Positions 17,375 through 25,024 of a stretch of 64,000 nt of DNA are shown in pieces. The notes beneath the pieces are model-generated. The model was not told the DNA's origin, ran no database searches, and was given only the letters and a program-made list of their open reading frames with translations. The DNA lies in assembly GCF_000430705.1 (NCBI RefSeq), contig NZ_AUMN01000002.1, forward strand, positions 310,001 to 374,000. The letters run 5' to 3'. Position 1 is the first letter of the stretch. The number at the start of each line of letters is the position of its first letter. This DNA comes from Arthrobacter castelli DSM 16402 (GTDB lineage: Bacteria; Actinomycetota; Actinomycetes; Actinomycetales; Micrococcaceae). The position numbers and the translations under genes are program-made.

Positions 17375-18523
17375 CTAGCCGTGGAAGGGCAAAAACGGTC
17401 TCTTGGCGACGGTGGCCGTTTCCGTCCCGTGGGGAGTCTCGATCCCGAACCCGGTTCCGATATCGGCGGATTCGATCGGCACCATCGCGTATCCGATGTT
17501 CTTTTCCAGCCGCGGTGAATAGCACGCCGAGCTCACCTGACCGGCCCATGCCCCGTTGCCCACGACCGGGAACACGTCAGGCATCGAACCGTCGATATAC
17601 GCGCCCAGCGGTTCTCCGCTGATTTCGACGCCGACAACCTTGCGGTCCACGCCTCTGGCCCTGATTTTCTGCAGGGCCGGTTGTCCAATGAACGACGCCG
17701 GCTGGTCCACCTCGGCGAGCCAGGGGTAGTCGCCGGCCACCTCGTACGGATTGGTGTCGAGCGACATGTCGGCGTCATAGGAGAGGATCCCGGTCTCGAT
17801 CCGGCTGATATGCACGGGACCGGTCACCCGCATGCCGTGTGGTTTTCCGGCCTCCAGCACGGTCTCCCAGAGGCGGTCGGCATCGCGCCGTGCATTCTCG
17901 AGGTAGATTTCGTAGCCGGGCTCGTTGGTGAAACCGGTGCGGGAGACGACCACGCTCATTGAATCCAAGTCGTGCCGGGTGAGCCGGTAGCGACGCAGGT
18001 CCCGGATTGATTCGCCGAACAGGTCGATCATCACTTCCAGCGCGTAGCGTCCCTGGATCTGGACGGGTCCGACGTCGGCCTCGCTGACCTGCACATCGAG
18101 ACCTGACCAGTGGGCGGAGGCCAGGCACCAGGCCAGCAGGGTCCGTTCGGCCGTGGAAAGCCAGAACCGGTTTTCCTCCAGCCTCAGCAGGATCGGGTCG
18201 GACAGGATGCCGCCGTCGGCGGTAGTAATCAAGGCGTACATGCACTGGCCAACCGCGCACTGGTTGAGGTCGCGCAGCGTCAGCATGTTGGTGAAGGTGA
18301 AAGCGTCGGGTCCGGTGATCTCGACCTGCCGTTCCGCGCCCACATCCCACAGGGTGACGTCGTTGACCAGGGCCCAGTATTCCTCGAAGGGGTCCCCGTA
18401 ACGACGAGGATGGTACTGATGATTGCAGACGCTGTAGGCGACAACCCCGTGCCGGCCGGATGCGTAGAAGTAGGGGGACTTCCGTAGACGGGTATAGAGC
18501 AGAATTTCTGGTTGCGGGTTCAT
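17375..18523 (-). CDS. GcvT/DmdA-like tetrahydrofolate-dependent demethylase
   Basis: 382 aa member of the aminomethyltransferase superfamily. The N-terminal part (EEYWALVNDVTLWDVGAERQ, ITGPDAF) and the central YEIYLENARRDADRLW and GILSYDADMSLDTNPYE motifs resemble DMSP demethylase DmdA and related folate-dependent O/N/S-demethylases rather than true glycine-cleavage T protein. A GcvT C-terminal barrel occupies the last ~90 residues. The family moves a methyl(ene) group to tetrahydrofolate. ATG 18523 is chosen because AGGAG lies six bases before it; the ATG two codons upstream directly abuts the AGGAG. First gene of an operon with the DgcA-like gene, behind a palindrome. Confidence 0.75.
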   Translation of the reverse strand: MNPQPEILLYTRLRKSPYFYASGRHGVVAYSVCNHQYHPRRYGDPFEEYWALVNDVTLWDVGAERQVEITGPDAFTFTNMLTLRDLNQCAVGQCMYALITTADGGILSDPILLRLEENRFWLSTAERTLLAWCLASAHWSGLDVQVSEADVGPVQIQGRYALEVMIDLFGESIRDLRRYRLTRHDLDSMSVVVSRTGFTNEPGYEIYLENARRDADRLWETVLEAGKPHGMRVTGPVHISRIETGILSYDADMSLDTNPYEVAGDYPWLAEVDQPASFIGQPALQKIRARGVDRKVVGVEISGEPLGAYIDGSMPDVFPVVGNGAWAGQVSSACYSPRLEKNIGYAMVPIESADIGTGFGIETPHGTETATVAKRPFLPFHG

Positions 18524-18559
18524 TGCCATCTCCTATGACCGACCCATATTCTCCGGGAG

Positions 18560-18600
18560 ATCGTTGCGTAGAGTGGGACAATCACGTTCTGCGCAACGAT
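18560..18600. promoter_or_regulatory. candidate IclR-type operator
   Basis: Inverted repeat ATCGTTGCGTAGA (18560-18572) and TCTGCGCAACGAT (18588-18600), 13-bp arms with one mismatch and a 15-bp spacer, about 35 bp upstream of the methyl-catabolism operon and just downstream of the iclR gene. Spacing and place suit a regulator dimer site. Confidence 0.55.
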
Positions 18601-18642
18601 ATGACGGCAGTTTAGCCCCGCTGACGCTTCGAGACAATGGGG

Positions 18643-19425
18643 TCAGTCCAGTGCGTGGTACCCGTTTTTGCGGCTGATCGTACCGGCGGCACGCGCGGTG
18701 GCCTCGGCCAGGGCGGGCATAGCGCTCCGGTCCACGCGGAAGCTGGGTCCCGAGACGGTCAGCGCCGCGACGACCGTACCGTCATGACGGAAGATCGGGG
18801 CGCCGACGACGTTGAGCCCCACCTCGTGTTCTTCGATTGCCACGGCGTAGCCCCGGTCCCGGACCTCGTCGAGTTCCGCGAGCAGGTCCCGGCGGTCCAC
18901 GATCGTACGTTCGGTAAACCGCGCCAGCGAGCCGGCCAGTACGCTGTCGCGGACCTCAACGGGGAAGTAGGCCAGGAACAGCTTCCCGGCTGCGGTCGCG
19001 TGCAACGGCGTGCGCTGCCCGACCCAGTTGGTGATCACCACCGCCGAGGAGGCCATGACCTGGTCAATGCTGATCACGTCCGGCGCGTCATGGACCGCGA
19101 GATTGACAGTTTCACCAACGTCGTCGGCCAACCGTTCGCACACCGGGCGCGCCAGCAGCCGCAAGTCGAAGGCCCGGTTTGCACCATCGGCCAGCTGCGC
19201 GGCGCCGGGACCGAGCCGGTAATGCGTCCCGTCCGGATTCTGCTCGACCAGGCCGCGGCGTTCCAACGTGGCCAGCAGCCGCGACACCGTCGACTTATGG
19301 ATGTCGAGGTCCCGGGCGAGTTCACCGACCCGGCCCTGGCCCCGCTGCCCCAACAGCTGCAACAACGACACCGCACGGTCCACGGACCGCACCGAGGGCG
19401 GGCTCTGTTCCGTATGACTATCCAC
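18643..19425 (-). CDS. IclR family transcriptional regulator
   Basis: 260 aa. The N-terminal winged helix-turn-helix (residues ~12-75) includes VGELARDLDIHKSTVSRLLATLERRGLV; the rest is the IclR effector-binding domain with the TPLHATAAGKLFLA and ISIDQVMAS motifs. IclR proteins control catabolic operons in response to a small carbon compound. It is encoded directly upstream of, and in the same direction as, the DmdA-like/DgcA-like genes, which it probably controls through the 18560-18600 palindrome. The start is GTG 19425. Whether it represses or activates cannot be read from sequence. Confidence 0.93.
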   Translation of the reverse strand: MDSHTEQSPPSVRSVDRAVSLLQLLGQRGQGRVGELARDLDIHKSTVSRLLATLERRGLVEQNPDGTHYRLGPGAAQLADGANRAFDLRLLARPVCERLADDVGETVNLAVHDAPDVISIDQVMASSAVVITNWVGQRTPLHATAAGKLFLAYFPVEVRDSVLAGSLARFTERTIVDRRDLLAELDEVRDRGYAVAIEEHEVGLNVVGAPIFRHDGTVVAALTVSGPSFRVDRSAMPALAEATARAAGTISRKNGYHALD

Positions 19426-19506
19426 ACCTACAACCTACAGCCGCACCGAGCCTGCCCGACGTGTTCGGAAACTCGATGCGGGGCGACGGGACCTTGACCT
19501 GCCCGG

Positions 19507-19534
19507 TGAACCGGCCGGCGTCCGGCGTCGTGGT
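19507..19534 (+). promoter_or_regulatory. ECF sigma promoter of the COG4315 lipoprotein gene
   Basis: TGAACC (19507-19512), 16-bp spacer, CGTGGT (19529-19534), preceded by CCGG. The same layout precedes the sigma gene and the DUF2231 gene nearby and matches the mycobacterial SigL-type consensus (TGAACC / CGT). Confidence 0.7.
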
Positions 19535-19594
19535 GGGGGTGTGGACGGCGCGACCGCGCCGATGAAGCCGCGGGATCTGGAATGAGGCGCAATC

Positions 19595-20119
19595 ATGAAC
19601 AGGAAAGCTGCACTGATATTGGCCACGGGGAGCATCACACTGCTGGGCCTGACGGGCTGCGGAGGAGGTACTGGTCCGAATACCGGATCAGGGGCCGACC
19701 AGCAAACCACCAGCCAGGAAACCGCACCTGCCTCGAACGACGTGGCGCTCGGGACCGCTGACACGTCATTGGGCACGATTGTGGTCGACGGGACCGGCAT
19801 GAGTGTCTATTACTTCGACAAGGACAAGCCCGACTCCGGTAAGAGCACCTGCTATGAGAGTTGTGCCAGCGCATGGCCGCCGGTGGTCGCCGAATCGCAG
19901 ACGCCGCAGGTGGAGGGGGTCACGGCCGAGGTGGACACCATTACCCGCAAGGACGGGACTCTGCAGGTCACCGTGGACGGGTTGCCGGTGTACACGTTCG
20001 CCCAGGATACCGCCGCCGGGGACGTCACGGGCCAGGGTGTCAATGACATTTGGTGGGTGCTGGCTCCCAATGGGGACAAGATCACCGAGATGCCCATGGA
20101 CTCCGGCGGCGGGTACTGA
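19595..20119 (+). CDS. COG4315-type secreted lipoprotein
   Basis: 174 aa. A Lys/Arg start, hydrophobic stretch and lipobox LTGC (Cys22) mark a lipoprotein anchored outside the membrane. The mature part has a Ser/Thr/Gln-rich linker followed by two copies of the secreted repeat of unknown function (PF03640): VDGTGMSVYYFDKDKPDSGK and VDGLPVYTFAQDTAAGD, with a Cys pair between them (STCYESCASAW). The role of the family is unknown; some members occur with redox or haem genes. It is preceded by a promoter identical in design to that of the neighbouring ECF sigma operon, so it is probably part of that regulon. GAGG lies before the ATG. Confidence 0.88.
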   Translation: MNRKAALILATGSITLLGLTGCGGGTGPNTGSGADQQTTSQETAPASNDVALGTADTSLGTIVVDGTGMSVYYFDKDKPDSGKSTCYESCASAWPPVVAESQTPQVEGVTAEVDTITRKDGTLQVTVDGLPVYTFAQDTAAGDVTGQGVNDIWWVLAPNGDKITEMPMDSGGGY

Positions 20120-20209
20120 CCACGCGTTGCCGGGCTGGCTGCCGGCGGCGCGGACAGCGATGCCGGGGCGATCCCTCTCCCCGTCCGGGCACGTCTTCCG
20201 GGACCGACG

Positions 20210-21106
20210 TCACTGACCGGCAGTGGCACGGAGCAGGACCTCGCCGCTGCCGGCGGCTCGGATCTCCACACTGCGGATATCCGTTGCCGGCACGGCCGTG
20301 GTCGCGGTCGGGCGCACCACGCTGCCCGGCGCGGCCCGCCAGCTGGCCGCCTTCACCGCGGCGCCGTCGTCGTCGACGATCACCATGATGTAACGGTTAT
20401 CCGTCCCGGAGCCCGATGGTCCCGGCCCGGGCGATGCCGGCCCTCCGGGCCCGTTATAGCGGCCGGTGGCCGGGTATCGGCAGGTTCCCTCGATGCGGGA
20501 GCCCCATGGTTTCGAGATCAGCTTGGCCTCGGCACTCAGCGGGCTCGGTGCGACAGAGTGGAAGGCCAAGGTGCTGCCCTCGCTCCCGGTCGGCCCCGCC
20601 GTCGGGCTTGCCGTCGACGACGCGGTGGTGCCCGGCGAAGGTCCGGCCTGCGGGCCCGTCTGGTTTCCGCCGGTGACCGCCACGGTGATTGCCGCGGAGG
20701 CCGCGCCTGCGACCACGACGGCGGAGGCCGCGGCCAGTAGCCACCGGTTCTGCCGACGTCGTACCCGCGCGCCCAGGGACCTAATGTTCGCAGAGCGTTC
20801 GGCACCCGCGGCGGTTCCTTCCGCGTCGAGTCTGGCTGTGACTCCATCCGCGGTGCCTCCGGCCTCGTCGAGTCCGTCCGCTTCGTTGCTTGCGAGTGCG
20901 AGCACTTCGTCGTGCGGGACGGCGGCCAGAATGCCGGGCAGTCCTGCCAGGTCAGCGACGGCGGCGCTGCAGCGTGGGCACTCGGCCAGATGCGCCTCGT
21001 ACGCCGCCCGATCGGCAGGCGTCAAGGAGCCGAGCACATAGGCGGCATCCCATTCCCGGAACGGGTCGGACTGGGACTGGACATGGTCCGGATCACGATC
21101 GGTCAC
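20210..21106 (-). CDS. zinc-finger anti-sigma factor (RskA/RslA type)
   Basis: 298 aa membrane protein. The cytoplasmic N-terminus carries the zinc-binding motif H39-x3-C43-x2-C46, which holds ECF sigma factors and often senses redox state. One transmembrane helix lies at about residues 122-144, followed by an RskA-type extracytoplasmic domain. The first codon GTG overlaps the stop of the sigma gene (GTGA), so the two are made in a coupled ratio. Release of the sigma factor is expected by disulfide formation or proteolysis, as known for RslA and RskA. The linker between zinc motif and helix is unusually long and Ala/Glu-rich. Confidence 0.92.
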   Translation of the reverse strand: MTDRDPDHVQSQSDPFREWDAAYVLGSLTPADRAAYEAHLAECPRCSAAVADLAGLPGILAAVPHDEVLALASNEADGLDEAGGTADGVTARLDAEGTAAGAERSANIRSLGARVRRRQNRWLLAAASAVVVAGAASAAITVAVTGGNQTGPQAGPSPGTTASSTASPTAGPTGSEGSTLAFHSVAPSPLSAEAKLISKPWGSRIEGTCRYPATGRYNGPGGPASPGPGPSGSGTDNRYIMVIVDDDGAAVKAASWRAAPGSVVRPTATTAVPATDIRSVEIRAAGSGEVLLRATAGQ

Positions 21107-21606
21107 CGTGTCACTCCTTTCTCCTGCAGGGACAGCCGCAGTGCCCGCAATCCATAGTGCATTCGCGACTTGACGGTCCCTTCGGGAATATCCAGTCGCT
21201 CGGAGATCACGACGGTTGATTCACCGCGGTAGTAGGCGGCCACGATCACCTCCCGATGTTCCCGGCTGAGGGTCGACAAGGCTTCGGCAACCAGCCACGT
21301 GTCGAGGACTTCGTCGCTGCGGTCCCGCGTCGACTGGTCCGGCGGCCGGTCCGTGCCGATCTCGTGCCGATGACGGGCGCTGCGCCGGTCATCGACGACC
21401 AAATGGCGGGCCACCGTGAACAACCATGCGCGCAGCGCCGGTTCCGGACGCTCCAGCACGGCAGGCCGCTGCCACGCCCGCAGCAGGGTCTCCTGGACGA
21501 CGTCGTCGGCCAACGCCCTGTCCTGGGTCAGGCGGGTGACAAAGCGCAGCAGTTCCGGGGCATGCTGATCGTAGAGCATGCGCAACGCCTCGGCCTGATC
21601 GGGCAT
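21103..21606 (-). CDS. ECF RNA polymerase sigma factor (SigL/SigK-like)
   Basis: 167 aa with region 2 (LLRFVTRLTQDRALADDVVQETLLRAWQ..LFTVARHLVVDDRR, residues ~18-80) and region 4 (LSREHREVIVAAYYRGESTVVISERL..PEGTVKSRMHYGLRALR, ~112-160). It pairs with the zinc anti-sigma downstream. Its own promoter on the minus strand shows TGAACC-N16-CGTAGT, so it is probably autoregulated. The motif and the partner type point to the group of M. tuberculosis SigL. ATG with a strong GGAGGAGG upstream. Confidence 0.94.
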   Translation of the reverse strand: MPDQAEALRMLYDQHAPELLRFVTRLTQDRALADDVVQETLLRAWQRPAVLERPEPALRAWLFTVARHLVVDDRRSARHRHEIGTDRPPDQSTRDRSDEVLDTWLVAEALSTLSREHREVIVAAYYRGESTVVISERLDIPEGTVKSRMHYGLRALRLSLQEKGVTR

Positions 21607-21623
21607 CCTCGTCCTCCTCCCCT

Positions 21624-21651
21624 ACTACGGCGCGCAGATCCCCTCGGTTCA
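21624..21651 (-). promoter_or_regulatory. autoregulated ECF promoter of the sigma/anti-sigma operon
   Basis: On the minus strand: TGAACC (21646-21651), 16-bp spacer, CGTAGT (21624-21629). The sigma start codon follows about 18 bp downstream. The -35 is preceded by GCCGG, as in the divergent promoter. Confidence 0.7.
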
Positions 21652-21691
21652 CCGGCGTCCCGGTCGACCGGTGTCGAACACCCTTCGCCGG

Positions 21692-21719
21692 TGAACCTAT
21701 TAGACGCCCATTGCGTATC
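21692..21719 (+). promoter_or_regulatory. ECF sigma promoter of the DUF2231 gene
   Basis: TGAACC (21692-21697), 16-bp spacer, CGTATC (21714-21719), preceded by CGCCGG. The DUF2231 ATG is 45 bp downstream. Confidence 0.7.
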
Positions 21720-21763
21720 AACGGCCAGAGGACCAGTCGCCCAACACGCGAAGGAGCACACCC

Positions 21764-22354
21764 ATGCTGTACGAGATCAACGGGCTGCCGGCCCATATCC
21801 TGCTGCTGCATGTGACCGTGATCCTGGTTCCCGTGGCGGCACTGTGCACGGTGTTGAGCCTGGTGTGGCCGACGGCGCGCCGCCGGCTCGGGGTGGTGAC
21901 GCCGTTGCTGGCGGTGCTGGCCGCCGCAGTGGTGCCGGCCACCCAGCTGGCAGGCGAATGGCTGGCACTGCGGGTGGTGCACACCCCGGTGCTCGAGGAG
22001 CATATCGCCCGCGGACGGAACCTGGAATGGTGGGTCGCTGCGGTGGCCCTGTTGGCCGTCGGTCAGTGGCTCTGGTTCCGGTATCGGCCGCAACCTCGGG
22101 AAGCAACCGACATGTACCGCCCGGACAGCCGCGTGACCCGGTCGACGGGAACCGGGTCCGGTGGGACTCGGCTCGCCACGAAGCGCCGCGGCGCCGTCGG
22201 AGGGTCCACCGGCAGGGCGCTCATGCTGGTGACGGTGCTGGTGACCGTGGCAGTAGCAGCCGGGACGGTCACCCAGGTGGTGCTCATCGGTGAGGCCGGT
22301 TCGCGGGCCGTCTGGACCGGCAATTACAGCCAGGATCCCGTGGACCTTCCGTAA
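21764..22354 (+). CDS. DUF2231 integral membrane protein
   Basis: 196 aa with four predicted membrane helices (about residues 10-35, 43-66, 88-106 and 152-175). The start INGLPAHILLLHVTVILVPVA is the DUF2231 signature, including a conserved His in the first helix (PAH) and another in LLLH that could hold haem or metal. A hydrophilic Arg/Ser/Thr-rich loop separates helices 3 and 4. Function is unknown. It is divergent from the ECF sigma gene and has a matching sigma-type promoter; together with the lipoprotein it probably forms an envelope or redox response regulon. AAGGAG precedes the ATG. Confidence 0.85.
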   Translation: MLYEINGLPAHILLLHVTVILVPVAALCTVLSLVWPTARRRLGVVTPLLAVLAAAVVPATQLAGEWLALRVVHTPVLEEHIARGRNLEWWVAAVALLAVGQWLWFRYRPQPREATDMYRPDSRVTRSTGTGSGGTRLATKRRGAVGGSTGRALMLVTVLVTVAVAAGTVTQVVLIGEAGSRAVWTGNYSQDPVDLP

Positions 22355-22368
22355 GGGTGGCCACGTTC

Positions 22369-23652
22369 TTACATATCCCCGCCGACGGTATGCGCAGGGT
22401 CTTGAGCAACAAGCAGGTCTATGATGGCGGCTGCCTCGGGCAGGGTCCATGTGGCGGCTTCATCCTCAAGGAGTTGCTTCCAGGGCGGGGCCCCGGCAGC
22501 CGCTCGAGCTACGGCGTCGGAGCGCACTGTCAACGACAGAATCCCGATCCGCAACAACGCCGGGATATTGAGGTGCCGTGCCGCCACAAGCGATTCGCCA
22601 GCCGCGGCTGCGGCTGCGGTCTTCGACAAGCTGACTGCCCCGGCAACGGCATGAGATGCCAGCAGCATCTCAGTGCGCTTAGCAGCGGCAGCCGTCGCAA
22701 GACGTGGAGTACCCGTCTTGCAATACGCGGACAAATGCGTATGAGTCCGAATGATCACCTCGGTGGTGACCATTCCGAGGCCAGGCGAGAGGAGCCCCGA
22801 GCGAAGGTTCAGGCCGTCTCCCGCATTTGTGCCAGCATAAGCATCGTGTGCGAATTTCCGCAGCTCGCGGTCCGGCATTTCGTAGAGAAGAGTCCAGCCA
22901 GGCAACGGCAGACTCATCGGAGTGACGAAGTCTGCGGCCCAGTGCTTCAGCAACAACGCCAGCGCCAGGTGTGCCTCGGGTGCGTTCGCGAACGGCATCC
23001 CGGAACGAGTCGTTGCCACTTGTTCGACGACCCGTTGCCCATCCTCCCACCTGGTCCCTTCGAAGGTTCCAGTACGCACTTGATTGAGGGCGTTGAAGAA
23101 CCGGCCGATGTCGTGGCCTGCGGAACGAGCTCTGTGAGCGGGTCCGCCGAATTTCGGGCCCGTGTAATCGATGGAAAGCCGGGCAGCGTCCCTTTCCCAC
23201 TGGCTCAGCAGGTTGCTTTTCTTCAACCAAGACAGGCCTTCGAGGACTGCGGTGTCGATCTGCGTGTCGTACAGGGTCGCGAGAGCTCCGAGAAGGCCGG
23301 CAACGCCGACGACTATGAGGTCGCTGCGTTCCCAAGCAATCCTCTGGGCGTTCCGCCACTCATCAAGGTGCTTCAACGCAACCGGGTCGAGAATATCGGC
23401 TATCTCGGCCTCGCCCCACGCCTGGACCCTGCGACGCTCCTGGTTGTATGTCGTGAGCTCGCCGTACGTGAGGCGCTTCGGGGCGGAGGCCATGCGCTGT
23501 GCCGTCGACCGGTCCATCGGCTGATCCGATAGGGCCGCCGTAGCGGTCGCTTCAATGTCGTCGAGGTCGCGCATCAGGGCGTCGAGATTCCCGACAAGGT
23601 CAGCATCGATCGGCGAACGCCAGTCCGCGCGATCACCATTGTCAGTGCTCAT
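22369..23652 (-). CDS. unrecognised protein, second gene of a coupled accessory pair
   Basis: 427 aa, no family recognised. It looks mostly alpha-helical; one strongly hydrophobic stretch near residues 112-125 (SDLIVVGVAGLLGALATLYD) may be a membrane helix or buried helix, and several Ala-rich helices occupy the last third. No catalytic motif, signal peptide or Walker box was seen. The ATG overlaps the stop of the upstream gene (ATGA), so it is translationally coupled to the glycine-rich/coiled-coil protein and the two probably act together. GC content looks lower than in neighbours. A defence or envelope role is conceivable but unsupported. Confidence 0.6.
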   Translation of the reverse strand: MSTDNGDRADWRSPIDADLVGNLDALMRDLDDIEATATAALSDQPMDRSTAQRMASAPKRLTYGELTTYNQERRRVQAWGEAEIADILDPVALKHLDEWRNAQRIAWERSDLIVVGVAGLLGALATLYDTQIDTAVLEGLSWLKKSNLLSQWERDAARLSIDYTGPKFGGPAHRARSAGHDIGRFFNALNQVRTGTFEGTRWEDGQRVVEQVATTRSGMPFANAPEAHLALALLLKHWAADFVTPMSLPLPGWTLLYEMPDRELRKFAHDAYAGTNAGDGLNLRSGLLSPGLGMVTTEVIIRTHTHLSAYCKTGTPRLATAAAAKRTEMLLASHAVAGAVSLSKTAAAAAAGESLVAARHLNIPALLRIGILSLTVRSDAVARAAAGAPPWKQLLEDEAATWTLPEAAAIIDLLVAQDPAHTVGGDM

Positions 23653-24700
23653 GCCGCCTCCTCAAGGTCAGTGGCCAGAGCAGTAACTCCCTCAGCGAGT
23701 CTCGAAACGGTCTTCTTCTTTCCTTCGACGTCGTCGAGTTCGGCAAGCAGCGCCTGGAGCTCCCCATCGTCGGAACCGGCAACACGTTCCCGCAGGCGAC
23801 TCGCGACCGCTCGAAAGCGGCCGGCGCGGTCTTCAGCTTCCAGGCGACGTGTCTGCTCCGCGTCCACCTCTTCCTTCTTAGCTTCAAGCTGCACACGAAG
23901 GTCCTCAATACGTTCGGCAAGAGCTGCAACTGTGCCGCCGAGGTTCGCGACTCGTTCCCGAAGGCTGACGATGACCGCTTTAGCTGCTTCCTCGTTGCCA
24001 TCGACGTCTCGAAGGACGAGCTGGGTGACCACGTGAAGTCGAATCGCGTCAGCCGCGACACGGACGGCAGTGAAGCCGGTCGTCTTACCGCCCAGCGTCG
24101 CCGCGCCGGCGCCGACTGCGCCGCCGAAACTGGTGATGAGAGCAGCGCCACCAGCCATCCCGAAACCACCTGCTGCAAGGGATCCGCCACCAATCGCGGC
24201 CATGCCGGCCGAGGTGGCGACCGCACCCGTGTAACCAAGCACAAGCGTTCCGTATGCTCCCGCAATTGCCGGTGCCGCAAGGCCACCAGTCAGTGCCCCG
24301 AGGCCAAGTCCGGCGCCTGCCAAGAGCGCGATCTTCTTCCACGAACCCGACTTCGATAGGGTCTTGATCGCGTCCTTGTATGCAGTTTCTACCGCGTCGA
24401 GGTCTTCGGGATGCAGTTGATCCATCGCGTGATGAGCCTCGGAGAGGCAATCGGCGCGGACGCCCTTGTCCCACTTACCCTCGACCCACGGCTCAAAGCC
24501 GTACAGGTCGATGATGAGGAGGAGGGCCCGCGAGCGTTTCGCTTCGACGGGAGGTGCTTGCCCTTCGAGGCGGCAATGTCGCGCTGCATCATCCGGTACT
24601 GCCATGCGGTGAGGATGAAATCCTCATCTGCTGACAGCTCGAGCTTTTTCTGCATCTGCGCAGCATCCATATTGCTGAGGATAGCGTGTACCTCTGACAA
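23649..24700 (-). pseudogene. frameshifted gene for a glycine-rich membrane/coiled-coil protein
   Basis: Two overlapping frames join into one plausible protein of about 350 aa. The N-terminal part (from TTG 24700 or ATG 24670) reads MDAAQMQKKLELSADEDFIL to SKGKHLP; the rest continues in another frame from VEAKRSRALLLIIDLYGF. The break lies in the C run at 24548-24551 (minus strand CTCCCGTC); one extra C would restore the frame. After a helical N-domain comes a long Gly/Ala-rich hydrophobic region (~130-220) resembling a membrane hairpin, then a coiled coil (~245-330) rich in Arg/Glu/Leu. Family not recognised. It may be a true mutation, a sequencing error or, less likely, programmed frameshifting. 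Confidence 0.6.
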
Positions 24701-25024
24701 GGACGAGTCCGTTCAGGGAACCTCCTGCCATAGCGACAACAGAAGAGGTGGATGGCCACCTTGCCGGCGCCGGTCGTGCCCAGCCACTCCAGCAGCGGCG
24801 CACTGGTTTCGCACGGCTGATCGGGACCGAAAGTGGTCAGTCCCCATGCGGTCACGTTGACCAAAGGCGTCGGACTCTCCTTGGACGGGGCAGAGGGCAC
24901 TGAACCCGTAGACTAATCTGACCACAACATTCGTAGCCAGTTTCTGCAGTCAATAGACGCATCAGCCGCTGCTCGTGGACGGGTATGCCACGAGTGCGCC
25001 GCAAGGACAGAGAAAGGAAATTCA
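24701..25024. other. gene-free stretch in the accessory block
   Basis: No gene is supported in these 324 bp. Two short minus-strand frames exist but show no recognisable motif or ribosome binding site. The last bases (AGAAAGGA, 25010-25017) are the ribosome binding site of the following gene. Confidence 0.5.

Noticed and set aside
24589-24925. Two short minus-strand frames before the frameshifted gene
   Set aside because: No start signal, no recognisable motif, and they overlap each other in different frames.
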